Shown here in pieces: positions 37,475-49,078 of a stretch of 64,000 nt of DNA. Source of the DNA: Periplaneta americana (lineage: Eukaryota > Arthropoda > Insecta > Blattodea > Blattidae); NCBI RefSeq assembly GCF_040183065.1, contig NC_091125.1:30454312-30518311 (forward strand), given 5' to 3'. Made by a program: the position numbers and the translations under genes. Positions within the stretch are counted from its first letter, which is position 1. Every line of letters begins with the position of its first letter. Below the pieces are notes generated by a model. That model was not told where the DNA came from, ran no database searches, and saw nothing but the letters and a program-made list of their open reading frames with translations.

Positions 37475-38089
37475 GGTTTAATTTTTTTAACTTCTTATTT
37501 GTTCGACAAAGGAGGTCTTTTATCAATGTAACATTAACCCTCAACCACCCAGGCATGGTAGTCACTCAGACCTTTACAGTTGGTAACACTGCTTATATCT
37601 CCATTTCAAATTTAATTGCACAGCTGTGATTCTGTGTAATTGTTGATTATTGTCGATGAAGACCTCTGTCATAGGGATTTGTTTGTAACTGGCTTTGGCA
37701 GTATTTTATTACATTTATATTATTTCGAGCGGTGTGGCAGACCGTGCCCGGGTACTCACTATAATATGCAATAATTTCTGATTTATCACTTACATTATCA
37801 AAAGTTTCTGAGTGATGCATAGAGGATACCAGCTCAGCAGCCATATTATTTTTTGGAAATTGAGACACCATGGTCACATTATTGGCGAACCTGAAGATCA
37901 TCAGTCATATTTTGCTCATCGTTCTCGCCATCACCACTCAACTCTAACTCAGATTCTGACTCATGCTCGCTTTCTATCACGACATCTTCAGTGCAGTCTA
38001 GATCACAATCACTTCCTTCATCGTCCTCATACCACCGTCATATAGTAGTACTGTTGAAATTAGGAGCATTCACATTCATTGCGTGTGTA
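37475..38089 (-). other. Acidic coding-like stretch, unidentified
   Basis: The minus strand at about 37887-38040 reads without stop as a strongly acidic run (YEDDEGSDCDLDCTEDVVIE, then SEHESESELELSGDGENDEQ), in a frame that closes at 37887. A second frame carries an 84-codon ORF at 37647-37901 just downstream. Acidic N-termini of this kind occur in piggyBac transposases and many nuclear proteins. I could not find a catalytic motif, so no identity is claimed. Confidence 0.3.
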
Positions 38090-39385
38090 GGGCCAGACCA
38101 ACGAGTTAGAAACTATAGAGAGGCTGAAGACCTCTAATAAGCGCTCCCTGCGGAGGCCAACAGTACTATGGATCGTTCTCTAAAAAACATGGCGGTCTAT
38201 AATACCGTCAGCCTGTTCAAGGAGTGCTTATCAAAGGTACACTGCAATTAAGACTTTAAAATTTCCGAAAATGTCTCATTCCCTCGGATTTAAATGAAAT
38301 GTACCGTATACCATAATATTCGTTGCTGGATAATTAAACCCTCTCCATACAGGTACCATTGCCGCAGAGAATTATAAGATAAGACGGACTGAGCATAAGC
38401 GAAATATCTGTATTAATAAGTTTGTACCATCAAGAGTTTAGTATTTATTGTGCTTATAGGGCCTACTCCAAGTTTCTTTTTATTAACAAAGAGGAAAGTT
38501 AGCACTTGCATCACACACAATTTGTCATTATTGTTCAAAATAATGTAAGAACAGTTTTATTCTGCAAAAGCCTCTGCCTAGTTGCGAGACACGTGTGAGA
38601 TCAATGTTTGTTTCAAATTATATTAGACTACACGATGTCTCCATCACGCGGAAAGAAGTGTACCTAGCTGTGGCTCCTGTTGTTTATGATAACAATGTTA
38701 ATCGTAAGTATCTTATCGTTTCAATAAATGTGGTGAGTTATGATCATGAGTAACTTTCTATTAGTGTCATTCTTTAATTATTATGTTGCATGCTAAGAGG
38801 TTATTTGTAGTTTTAATAATTGCAGTTTTCAATAGTTCGTATTAATTCCAATTTCAAATGAATTTTTCTCAATAACTTAATTACTGGATATTTTTTTAAT
38901 TTTTGCCACTACCTTTCCTATAAGTCGTCTCTCTTGAAATCACCTGGTGAGCACTGAATTACATAATTTAATATTAGGTTAGATTAGCTGTAAAGTAATT
39001 AAATTTGTGACGAAGTCAAAAAATTATTTATTTTTCTTCTGCCGATTAAATTCATCCGTCTTTAGGTGCTTTGCTTTGGTTGCATCGAGTATAGCTTGTC
39101 ATTTAATATCTGGGCTATATTTAGTGAAACTAATAAACCATAGGCCTACAGCTGTTATAAAACGTAAAGTTTTGTGTGTATTTTACTTTTTACTTATTAA
39201 CATAGTCTTAATATGTAACTCAATTCACAATAATACTAACTTCATCACAGTCATTTCCTACAACATCCGAGCCACGCCCCTTTGTTTTGACTAACCGAAA
39301 CATGGCGGACCAATGTTCAATTGTCTTCAACTTTCTGAGGTCTTTGGCCTCTCTATAGTATCTAACTCGTTGGGCCAGACCTGCT
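38090..39385. mobile_element. Long element bounded by ~37-45-base inverted repeats
   Basis: The left arm CCAACGAGTTAGAAACTATA followed by GAGAGGCTGAAGACCTC is mirrored at 39338-39374 (minus strand CCAACGAGTTAGATACTATA, then GAGAGGCCAAAGACCTC). Both arms are followed inward by AACATGGCGG-type sequence. No target duplication could be read. The inner 1.2 kb has no recognised transposase; the frames at 39007-39294 and 39220-39507 are unfamiliar. It lies inside the fragmented hAT copy. Confidence 0.6.
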
Positions 39386-39705
39386 CCTTCGTATAATTCA
39401 GTAGTGTCAGAGTTGTAAGCTCCAAAACCGGTTGTGGAGCTAGAGAGTGCAGTGGGAGCGTGAACTTGCTTATGTCTGTGGAAACACCGGAGCACGCAAC
39501 GAGTCATAGTGGAGCGCTCCGCTCCGTTTAGTCTCTGTCTGACAACGTTAGTATAATATGAATAATCCTAAGTTCATGAATAACAGATCTGGCCCTGGGT
39601 TAAGAAGTCTAAACGCGCTGACATTATAGAGGTGTCGGGTTTGAGTCGATTGGAGATGAATAAATTTGATATAATTATCAGCAGCACTGATTGATACTAA
39701 AATGA

Positions 39706-41349
39706 GGTATGTTAAGGAATTAGAATATTTTCTAATTAATTACCTTATATCAATAGGACTTGGACGAATACAATGAGAACATGGTTCCATTTTTATGTGA
39801 CGTTCAATTTCAAAGTTAGTGAAAAGAAAGATGTAGTTCTAGGTCATAATATGCTAATTAAACCCATAGCACAGGGGTGCCATTGAGGGGAACGAGATGT
39901 AACGGGTACTACCCCCACCAATGAGCCTCCAAGTACTTTGTTACGTCATGGGAAGGCATGGAGCACAGTAGGTAGTGATTTCATTGGCGAACTGTTTGCT
40001 TTACAAGATCAAAATGTTATTAATTTATTAGCGTAAGTAGAGTAATGTATTTTACAATGAATTACTTCCTAACATAGTATTCTTTATTCTGTGAGGACAA
40101 TGTGAAGATTTTAGCAGTAACTAAGTTTTTCAATAAATTATTGTAGACACACTCGCTTACAGTCCTACAGAAGATAAATTATAATCACATGTTCATTTGA
40201 GTGAAATTTTCAGAGGTACAAAGAATTGATTATCTTTAAAAGTGTTTGCTATTTTGAAATTACTATTTTTATTAATGCATAATAATAAGCTCTAGTCATT
40301 GATATACATGAACATGAATTTTATCCTTTAGTATAGTCTAGAAGAAATCAGAATTGCATGGAGATGTGGTGTTTTGCAATTCATGACTGGTAAAAATAAT
40401 TTTATTTCTTTAAAAACAATTTTTAGATGTAGAAGAAGGAGCGGGATAATTTTTTTATTTCCTAAACAACTTCAAATGTATACGTATATATGTATTTAAT
40501 GCTCAACCAGATTGATTCAACATCATTTGGTTTCTGGCAGAGCCCCCATAGAGGATTTAAAATTTACAAGTTTTTTTTTTTTTTACAAATGTTTAAATGT
40601 TCCTAATTCATAATAGAATTTTCCTCATTACAAATGACACACTGAGTTGATGGTAAAATACCCAGTTTATATAAATATTACGCCAGGCAGTCGAGTCGTG
40701 GCAGTCCTTATGACAGCTACAGTCTCTTTTCGGGGGTGATCAGGAAGTATTTCTGACTTCTCAACAAGACCAGCCCATTTCTTGCCATCACTCTTTATTT
40801 GAGGATCTGAGAGAAACTCATTCTTAAATGAGCGGTTAACTAATCGTTTCAAGTTGTGATATGGAGTTGGGAGGTCGTCCTTAACAATATTTCAGTATAT
40901 ATGTATATTTAAGCCAATAAATTAAAGAAGAATGCACGGAAATACAAAAATGCAAAATTATGTAAATACAGTAGTATATTTAATTCCTCAAATTCTTTTA
41001 ACCAATAAAAAACAAATGAAAGCAATCTGAAAGTTTGTTTGCTTTCAAAAAAATTCCACATGTCCTGGACTTGTGGTGTTCCTGCAATTCAATGTTTACT
41101 GACACCGTGAAATGTACACCGAGCACTGGACGTGTCAGGTTTTTGCATCACCTGAAAGGCCTATGTATGAATATTAAAACCATATGAAAAACTGAATTTG
41201 AGAAAAATTATGACTTGTAGCGTTTCTACAATTATTCACGATTAAATCTTACTATAAACATTATACTTGTATACTGTGAAATAAGTTGTACCACGTTTAG
41301 AGCAATAAATAACACTAACTACGAAAATTAAGATTTAATAGTCATAAAA
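39706..41349. other. Unassigned sequence
   Basis: A+T-rich with no supported gene, RNA or repeat end. Confidence 0.5.
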
Positions 41350-41548
41350 AGTAAAAGGTAAAGGTATCCCCGTAACATGCCGCACTTGAGGTGCATGGAG
41401 GTAGAGCTCCATGCTTTCCATGACCTCGGCACTAGAATGAGGTGGTGTGGTCGGCACCACGCTCTGACCGCCTTTTACCCCCGGGAAAGACCCGGTACTC
41501 AATTTTATAGGAGGCTGAGTGAACCTCGGGGCCGTTCTGAAAGTTTGG
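41350..41548 (+). repeat. Dispersed-repeat-like GC-rich segment
   Basis: This block (AAAGGTATCCCCGTAACATG at the start, GAAAGTTTGGCAACGA at the end, with CCCGGGAAAGACCCGGTACT inside) is far GC-richer than its flanks. It resembles a short interspersed repeat I recall from insect genomes. There is only one copy here, so the class cannot be shown from this window. Confidence 0.35.
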
Positions 41549-41589
41549 CAACGATTTAATAGTCATACTTTTTAAAATTCCTTCCATTA

Positions 41590-41725
41590 AAAAAATTAAT
41601 CCTAGAGGACAGGAGGACAAGTCCAGAAAAGGAGGACATGTCCTCCAAAAGCCGGACCTCCGGTTACCCTGATTCTGTGGCAGATAAGTAACCACTAGAC
41701 CACATAGGACGACTTTTCTGAGATT
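41590..41725 (-). repeat. tRNA-like fragment joined to a palindromic repeat
   Basis: On the minus strand TGTGGTCTAGTGGTTACTTA resembles a tRNA A box and D arm. It is followed by CAGAATCAGGGTAACCGGAG and then nested AGGACATGTCCT palindromes instead of a B box. It could be a SINE head cut by a hAT-type end (CAGGGTAACC), but no second end or target duplication is seen. Confidence 0.3.
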
Positions 41726-42562
41726 ATGGCCCACTACCGTGCACGGAATTTTATTCTCATTTCTCATGCGCAATTTCCCTTTCAGTACAGGCCAATTGCG
41801 GGTAGTATTTTCTGCCCTGAATCATATAGGCCTAGGCCTACATGACTGCTTTTATCATGAAGAGCTCAAAGTTTAATCACTGAAGAATGGGAACAAGGTC
41901 CAAGTGTAATCGCACTGAATTGTACAAGTAATTAGAGACAACTTAGTGAAAGCGCTTAGCCCTCGCCACCGAAATCAATCATTGAAGCACACCATTACTA
42001 CACATTCAGCCTCTATTGGAGGTTAAATCTCCGCTTCTATGTCTCAAATTGAAACTAACTTGGCTAGACGTGCGAATGGAAACACTGCAAGCAGCTATTG
42101 TCAGTATTAATCAATAACATGTGGATTAAACGCTAGCGTTAATGGCGACCCTGGCTGGATTCACTAATGGGACTAAGTGCTCGTCTGTCTTGTGTTACCT
42201 TGCACTGATGCCTCGCACCATGTTGACCGCATGGCAGAGGAGTTCCTCTATTCTTTGACATTTAACGTTGGTCAACATTCTTACAAGAGTACAGAAAGTG
42301 CTGAAGAGTCCAGTCCTTAAAGACAAAAAGAAAAAACGAGACGCAACAACGTGGAGTGGCTGTTAAATTTTCGGTATCTTACAAATAAAAACATACTGTC
42401 ACGAACATGACAATGTAGAAACGTTTTACAAAATATTACTGATATAGCAGTTGATTAATAACAATATTAGTACAAAGATAACGTCACAGAAAATATAATA
42501 AAACGAATAATCATACTGCACAACTGTTACAGATGCAAAGATTGATACACTAATTATTAGAG

Positions 42563-42618
<56 letters not shown>

Positions 42619-42887
42619 TAGAAAACTTGATACAGTTCTTGCATTATCGTGATTGTGTACTCCGTTTATAATAATTACATTTACATCCAATAACATCTAT
42701 CAGATGTGGCAAAAACAAAATCACTCCTGTATGGAAAAAAAAAAAAAAACATTTACCTACAAGATTTATATTACATTTTAAAGCAAGTTTTGTAGTTGTA
42801 CTATGGAGAGGTTAGTTAAACACTGCAAAATTTTGAAATGATAAACACATGATGTTACTACACAGTTCATCACTGTAACAAGAACGA
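41726..42887. other. Unassigned sequence with (ATT)n at 42564-42616
   Basis: No supported gene. One ATT microsatellite and a short poly-A tract near 42738. Confidence 0.55.
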
Positions 42888-43193
42888 ATGTCTAACGCTC
42901 GGCTTATACCGTTCGAGGATTTATCGCTCGTGACAGTTTTACCCATCATGCATGTGTGCTACCTATCGGATATTGCTATGAACTACTTGGCGCTCGAGCG
43001 AAAACGTCCGATGCAGACCTCTGATGCCTATATTGTATTTTCTCGTCCAAATATGCGATTTATCTATTTCGACTACTGTGGCCTGTCCTATCGTTTCAGT
43101 ATTATTAGTCACGATAACGTAGTAAATCTCTGTAATATTCTTGAACCTTATTTACGTTCAAATCAATTTCAGATGCTGTTACTTCTAATGTAA
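42888..43193 (+). pseudogene. Possible PIF/Harbinger protein fragment
   Basis: In the 101-codon frame the segment LSYRFSIISHDNVVNLCNIL followed by EPYLRSN resembles the N-terminal part of HARBI1-type proteins, where an R[FM]..S...... ..L.PYL pattern precedes the HTH. The preceding 60 residues are unlike the family and no continuation follows. Weak support. A separate, clearer Harbinger fragment lies at 61895-62500. Confidence 0.25.
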
Positions 43194-43641
43194 AATTACG
43201 TAACCAACAATATATTAATGCTGGGCTCTTTTGTACTGTAATTTCTGCGTATTATAGTAGCAGCCGAAGTAGTTTTCTTGCAACCTAAGCACTTTAAAAA
43301 TACGGAATATTTTAATTCTATTTCTTTTATTTACAAAATTTGTTCTTAGCACCACAATTTTTGTAGTCTTTTTCTATTGCAATTGGAATTAATTCCTGAA
43401 ATTGAGCAAATTTTATAGAACTTTCAGTGTTTGCTATTAATTATCATAATTTTAACCATGACGTCACTACACGTATGTTCACTTTCTTCACTGACACTGA
43501 CACTTTCTTCACTGTCTGCCGTAGACATGCTATGATTTCATGACTATCAGACACTCAGTAAACAACTGAAAGTGGTGTTCGATTAGTATTTTTCAGCATT
43601 CTACAATACAGATTGGTATTTTTCCATATTTTTATTTAGAA
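43194..43641. other. Unassigned sequence
   Basis: Nothing recognised. A short duplicated CTTTCTTCACTGACA motif is present near 43490. Confidence 0.45.
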
Positions 43642-44603
43642 CTAGCCGTACCCGTGCGCTCCGCTGCACCCGTTAGAAATAAATATAAAGTAATTACATA
43701 ATTAAAATAGGACATTTGATCCAGGGGACATTCGTGTTTGATATAAGGATAAATCGTTTATTATGTTACTTAATTTAAATTGTATTTGCATAATTAAAAT
43801 GCGATAATTATGATCCAGAGACCACTTATTTGGTCATAAAAATTATTTTAGGAAATACAGGAAACGAATGCACAGAATAGCCTATCAAGTTTTCTGTGCA
43901 TAAGAAGCTATTTTAATCTTACCTGTCCTCAATTCACTCAGAAGTTACTGTAATAACATTATAGCATTATGTCCATCTAGAGAAACTACACTTTCCAATG
44001 GTGAATTAATAATTAATTATACAAATCGGTTAATTTAGCTTCTGATATTACTTCATACATACACAGAAACATTATCTGTAAGCTATCTTTCATAGCTTTC
44101 GATTGTTGCTGTCCAAGGCCCCTTATAGACGAAGTCATTTGTTTTTTAATTCATTACACGGCCTTAGATGGCAGTTATTTTAATTTTAAAACTCATTTAT
44201 CTCATTAAATATCAGTCTTACCAAATTTTTCAAGGAATAAACCTTATCGGAAATTATTTTTAAAGAAACTTTTGTTATGTAACATTTTTCACAAAAATCA
44301 ATAATAAGCGAGATATTTCGATTTATTTAATTCAGGCCCCCTTATAAACCCCCTTTTAAATAATGTATTTTGAATGCCATATAGCCTAAAATCTAAGTTA
44401 CAACGAACTTAATTTATATTCCAATTTTCATCGAAATCCGTTCAGCCATTATCGCGTGAAAAGGTAACAAACATACAGACAGACAGACATACAAACAAAA
44501 ATGTCAAAAAAGCGATTTTCGGTTTCAGGGTGGTTAATTATATATGTTAGAAAATCGAAAATTACCAGAAAAATTTCGGCTACAGATTTATTATTAGTAT
44601 AGA
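43642..44603 (-). mobile_element. Non-autonomous Helitron, 962 bp
   Basis: On the minus strand it starts TCTATACTAATAATAAATC after A (complement of T44604) and ends ..GTACGGCTAG before T (complement of A43641). The hairpin GTGCAGCGGAGCGCAC lies just inside the end. Same family as 8813-9797 and 27262-28348. It has a small deletion near its 5' end, where AGGACCAATTATTTTTGG is missing relative to the others. No coding capacity. Confidence 0.9.
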
Positions 44604-45797
44604 TTAAGTAGTGTTATCTATTTCTGAAAATTAAGACCAAGGTATTAACACCGCCATTTATTACAATATGTTTTGTGATATATAATAAGCTACTAATAGA
44701 AACATCTTCGTATCAGCTTTCAACTCGCTCTAAAAGCTCAGTTGATAAAGCACAGTATGGAGAATGGAGAAGAGACCCACAATGGTTCTATTCTCGTCAA
44801 AGTAGAGTTAGAAATTAAAAATATAATAGTCACAATATTCTACACAAATTTTTTTTAGAAATTTCTTGCGTAGAATTCCTTTATAATTACTGGCTTGAAG
44901 TTAGTGGTCTTCAGGATGTCATTTTCCAAACGCCACTGTCTAATTTGTTGCGAAGATGATTTTTATGTAAGTTTCAGTCTTGAAAATTAACGTTCTCCTG
45001 CACAGCTGGTCACCATCATGCATATGAACACATTGAGTGGAAAAAACAGATGTCGAGTTGTACGAACGAAATTATTTTTCTGTACAATACAGGGAGGGCA
45101 TATCAATTTTTATCGAGAACTATGTATTGCTCATCAGAACCTATTGTTTTCAATTCACTGAAGAAGGAAAACATTTGCAATCAATGTTTTGTCCATTCAG
45201 GAATTAGAGAGTCCAGAACAGGAAGAAATGTTTTCACTTTAAACTTTTCACTTTTACTGAGAAGCATCTCTTTTTCTGATCCGTCGTATCTAGTAAGACG
45301 TAAACTTCGCTTTCGTTCCCGTTTTTAACATCTATAATCTTAATCTGTACGCCTACTTCTAGCTTTCAATTCGTATTGACTATATTTGTCTCTAGTTTTC
45401 TGAAGATAGGTTTTCCGAGACTCAAGGAGATTCATAGCGACAAATAGCCTTTGTCAGCATTCTCTGACTGCAGGATCCTACTTGTTTTGTCCACTCTTTC
45501 AGGGATGTAATTCCGAAGAATTGTGTGGAAGATAGTTTCCAGGTTCTTCATTTACTCGCTCAGTCCTTCTGTATCTCTCTCCTTGCATTCACTTCTATGA
45601 TCCACTCAAATCTTTGTTTCAGTTCTGCTCAAAAAGTTATTTAGGAATTCCATAACACGTTATAAGTCTGTAGTTTCGTTTTCCTCACTTCATTATCTTA
45701 CTCTTAATCTAACACTTCACCACACAAATAAAAGAATTCTTGATACACAAACAGGAAAGGTTCCGTTTCCGATAATGAAAGTGGACACTGTCAGCTA
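44604..45797. other. Unassigned sequence
   Basis: No supported feature. The 92-codon plus-strand frame at 45050-45328 shows no recognisable domain. Confidence 0.45.
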
Positions 45798-46079
45798 TAC
45801 AGAGTGTTAAAAAAGGTATCCAATATTTTAGGAGGTGATAATATGCATCAGAACAAGAAAATAATGTCTAATAAACATGGTTCCTACGACACATAGTGTC
45901 TGAGATCTGAACACTTGTTCATAGGAGGTGCTCAATGTGACATCCATTCATGACAGTGCATTTCTCTGCCCTACTATACAGAAAAGTACCAGATAATCAT
46001 ACCGTAGTTGACAACCCTGGCATGGAATACTGATACGTCGCAAGGAAGACTGAAAACAAAAGTCTGGTTGCGGATTTGA

Positions 46080-46497
46080 GCGGGGTTCAGCAGTGATGGT
46101 GTTGTGAATTTTCGTAATCAGCATGTGTAGGCTGATGAAAATCCTCATGCAGTTGAAGAAAGATGCCGGCCTGGGTGGCGTAAGCGCTAGAGGCACGGAC
46201 TGTCTCTACCGCTTGCTCCGAAGGGCTGTGGGTTCGAGTCCCGCCTCAGGCATGGGTGTTGTGTTTGTATTATTTTAAGTGAAAGGAAACAAATGAAAGA
46301 AAACAGGGAAACAAAGATAACTTCGGTAAACGGCCTCTGGCCGGTCAAAATTAAAAAAAAAAAGAAAGAAAGAAGACATCAACACCGATTCTCAATCAAC
46401 ATATGGGCAGGCGTTCTTGGTGACAGATTAATAGGGCCAAACTTGCTACCACAGAGATTAACTGGGGATCGTTATCAGGGCTTTCTTATTAACGATT
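46080..46497 (+). pseudogene. IS630/Tc1/mariner-like transposase remnant, split by a SINE
   Basis: Before the SINE: GFSSDGVVNFRNQHV, a stop, then ADENPHAVEER ending at about 46163. After it the frame resumes HQHRFSINIWAGVLGDRLIG and PNLLPQRLTGDRYQGFLIND, and stops at 46497. This is the region around the second catalytic block in a widespread insect mariner-like group (W..ENPHA ... F.INVWAG..GD.LIG). Neither the N-terminal HTH nor the C-terminal D/E motif remains. Confidence 0.8.
46164..46360 (+). mobile_element. tRNA-derived SINE (second family), inside transposase
   Basis: It begins GCCGGCCTGGGTGGCGTAAG (A-box part) and carries GTGGGTTCGAGTCCCGCC (B box) at about 46230-46247. A ~100-base body ends in a poly-A/GAAA tail near 46345-46365. 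A degenerate GAAGAAAGA-type target duplication brackets it. It splits the transposase codons right after DENPHAVEER. The head differs from the SINE family at 22138. Confidence 0.75.
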
Positions 46498-46710
46498 AAA
46501 ACAAATTTCAAAATTTGCAAGATTACTTACGCCGAAGGGCAGAAGAATGCAGTGCCATGAACGGACGTCACACTGAGCACCTCCTCTGAACAAGTGTTCA
46601 GATCTCAGAAAGTACGTGTTGTAGGACCCATGTTTATTGGACATTATTTTCTTGTTTTGATGCATACTAGCACCTCCTAAAATATTGGATACTTTTTTTA
46701 ACACCCTGTA

Positions 46711-47050
46711 TTGTTGTCCACAACTGTTAGTTGCCTCTCGTGAATCCGTTACAATATTCTGCTTCCATAACATTGCAAGCACTAAAAATGGCAAAGTTTC
46801 TCTCTCGAATGCAGACATGCCAATATCTCGACTAAAAGTCGTAATTTTTCTCCTTCTACCGAGTTAGCGGGTGATTTGAATGTTGGCGCGGATATCCGAA
46901 AATTATTATTAAATTCTAGTCTGTGCATAGATTAGCATGGGGCCCCGGGCAACTGCTCAGCGTGCCCATACGTTAAGACAACACTGCTAATACCACTATA
47001 ACTACGAGTAAACCATTTACATCAAGTGAAATTCTTTTCCAGGGATGTAA
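46711..47050. other. Unassigned sequence
   Basis: Contains a short GC-rich run (GGGGCCCCGGGCAACTGCTC) near 46941. No feature can be supported. Confidence 0.4.
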
Positions 47051-47056
47051 CAACGG

Positions 47057-47455
47057 TCGAGACATCATTCACGAATGGCAGGGGACAGAAGGAGGACTTT
47101 ATTGTTCTCATCTGTGTGTCTTCCTTATGATGAACACAACCCGCCATCTGATGCAGTCATCCATAGTAACGAGAAGGATGAGATCACCTTATGTATTGAT
47201 GTCAGTGCTCACTATGTTCTGCGGAGGAGTACTGACATGAATCCAAAGGGCGAATAGCTAGCGGGATATTTGGTAAGTACTGACCTCAATATTTTTAACA
47301 AGGCTAAGGTAACAAACCAACTGTTGGCATTTCTCGAAGAAGGGAAGTAGTCGACAAAACTGTAGGGACTGAATTAAATGATAACGTAGATTCAAACTGG
47401 CATGTATCATCGGACACTTCAGTATCTGATTATACATACTACATATAATTAAAAA
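47057..47455 (+). pseudogene. LINE endonuclease (APE-type) fragment
   Basis: The plus-strand frame from about 47075 reads LLFSSVCLPYDEHNPPSDAV, then LCIDVSAHYVLRRSTDMNPK and GE, matching the APE endonuclease core of jockey/LOA-like LINEs (CSAYFPYDE...DANAHH..WGS.D.N.RGE). After a stop, LAGYLVSTDLNIFNKAK continues. In another frame REVVDKTVGTELNDN and WHVSSDTSVSDYTYY match the C-terminal SD-type end. Frameshifts and stops show it is dead. No RT follows in this orientation. Confidence 0.75.
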
Positions 47456-47549
47456 TGAAATCACAGACCATTCATCCAGTGATAATTAGGAACTCGAGGA
47501 AAACTGATTGGGACGGATAAGTATAATTTTAACAAGACATTCTCTTTGG

Positions 47550-48080
47550 AATCTGATATTATTCTGGAACATTCGTTCGAGATTGGATGTGAAGTTGGCT
47601 GTTGACCACATTTCCAGTGCTTCTTCTAGTCTCTTCTCTTCACTTCATTGTAATGTCCATAGTTCTGCCACATATAGTGCTACACCTCATACAAAGCACT
47701 TCACTATTCTTTTCCTTAGTTCTTTTTCCAGAGGTCCGTAGAAAATGCTTCTTTTCTATTAAAAACTTCCTTTACCATAACTATCCTCCTTTTGACTTCC
47801 TCATGTTACTGCTTATAATACACCCCAAGTATTTGAAGCTGTTCATTTGCTCTACTGCCTCATTTAGAATTGTCAAGTTTACCTTCTTTACTTTTCTTCC
47901 TATGACCATGGTCTTCGTCTTGTTTGTTGTCTTCATCTCATTCTGCTCACAGCTGTCATTTAGCTCCAGTAGCATATCCCATAATATCACATCCTCTTCT
48001 GCTAACAATGCCGTATCATCAGCAAATCTTATGCAATTTATTCTTCTTCCTCCTACTATAACTCCTCCCATGTCTTGCTC
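47550..48080 (-). pseudogene. LINE reverse transcriptase fragment
   Basis: The minus-strand ORF 47781-48071 carries INCIRFADDTALLAEE (catalytic ADD), LLELNDSCEQNEMKTTNKTK and SFKYLGCIISSNM. Downstream, in broken frames to about 47550, KRSIFYGPLEKELRKRIVKC and ALEMWSTANFT continue the usual C-terminal path. The fragment starts just before motif C and ends before the conserved LINE tail. It faces the opposite way from the neighbouring endonuclease fragment, so they are separate insertions. Confidence 0.85.
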
Positions 48081-48433
48081 CGAAATTTGCTTTCGTTGAT
48101 TTGAATGATATTCCCTGAATCATACATATTTCTCCTTTATTTTGGTGTGATAACCTGTTATATCATCTTACTAAATTTCTATTTTGTATTCAAAACACTG
48201 CCGTTATACTCCGTAAACCTTGCACTTGACTAGTAGAGTCAATTATTTAAGAATATAGTCGCGAATTTTACTACCAACATTTCGATTGTTTTTTGTTTCA
48301 TATGACTCGGTACGGCCCGGAGACTAATGGCCAGGTAGTTGGCGCTGCTCTACTGTCTGCCTTATATCCAGTTGTTCCGACATATTGGAATCATTTCTGT
48401 GCATAAAAACTTGGGAAACAAAATGGGTAATAA
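48081..48433. other. Unassigned sequence
   Basis: Nothing recognised between the LINE fragment and the hAT left end. Confidence 0.45.
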
Positions 48434-48663
48434 ATATAGACCAGCCGTGGCGAAAAGGCCATGGTGCGCCGAGCCATTGTGTAAGCTGCAACGTGCATAG
48501 CACCTATGGAGGGAGGCGGACAACCGAAGGGGAAGTTAATGTTTAGGACGTGTAACGAAGAAAGACATGAACAAGAAAACATAGGACACATTATCACAAC
48601 CTAAAATTAACTGTCTTCAGAATGTCTCTGCGACAAAGTTTCAAAATCAGGAATTATGTCACT

Positions 48664-48858
48664 CAGGGGCGTATTTTGCGGGCTACCGGCGGTAGCCCAA
48701 GGAAATTACAAAAGAAAAGGTTTATAATATAACATAATGTAATAATTTTGTATTATTAGTTTCACCATAGTAATTAAAATTAAAGTAATTGTTAGATATA
48801 TTTTATGTAATAATAGGGTCAGCGGTAGCCCAAACCCTTTAACCATTATACGCCACTG
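48664..48858. mobile_element. hAT-type MITE, 195 bp, 8-bp target duplication
   Basis: Ends CAGGGGCGTATTTTG and (minus strand) CAGTGGCGTATAATGG. The target duplication ATGTCACT is perfect at 48656-48663 and 48859-48866. GGTAGCCCAA is repeated near both ends. It sits in the last codons of the larger hAT transposase remnant, and the reading frame continues on the far side. Confidence 0.9.
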
Positions 48859-49078
48859 ATGTCACTTACTGCCAATCGTAGTTGATCACGAAGGTATTTG
48901 TCTGTCAGTCGTGATCTAAATTTGATTTTTACTATTTTCATTGTTGAAAATAATTTTTCACAAACGTAAGTTACAGCGAACATGGCTTCAACAGAGCAAG
49001 CGAAAGAACGAAGCTTCAAATATTTATTTTTTTTCCAAAGATTTGAAAAGTTCAATATCTGTCAAGTCCTTACATCTA

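Larger units (their letters stand above)
36565..39705. mobile_element. Diverged second copy of the 27-kb hAT family, fragmented
   Basis: The left end CGCGGTTGCTATACG at 36565 is a damaged form of the CAGGGTTGCCATACG end at 27121. After an inserted element (36601-37172), 37173-37470 matches 27165-27261 joined to 28349-28560 (TACGCAATTTTGTA, ACTATTTTACTGAAGGAA, TTAATTCGTCCC, TAGGTTT). A second interruption covers about 37475-39595. Homology resumes at 39598-39700 (AAGAAGTCTAAACGCGC, TTTGAGTCGA) with 28651-28760. No right TIR is found. This copy preserves the Helitron-free target site. Confidence 0.75.
45800..46708 (+). mobile_element. Tc1/mariner-like element with ~175-bp TIRs
   Basis: The left arm 45800-45975 starts CAGAGTGTTAAAAAAGGTAT. 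The right arm 46534-46708 starts (minus strand) CAGGGTGTTAAAAAAAGTAT. They match along ATCCAATATTTTAGGAGGTG, TCTGAGATCTGAACACTTGT and further to the CTGCCC text. TA flanks both ends (45798-45799, 46709-46710). The inner part holds transposase remnants split by a SINE. At about 0.9 kb with ~175-base arms, it has lost much of its transposase. Confidence 0.85.
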
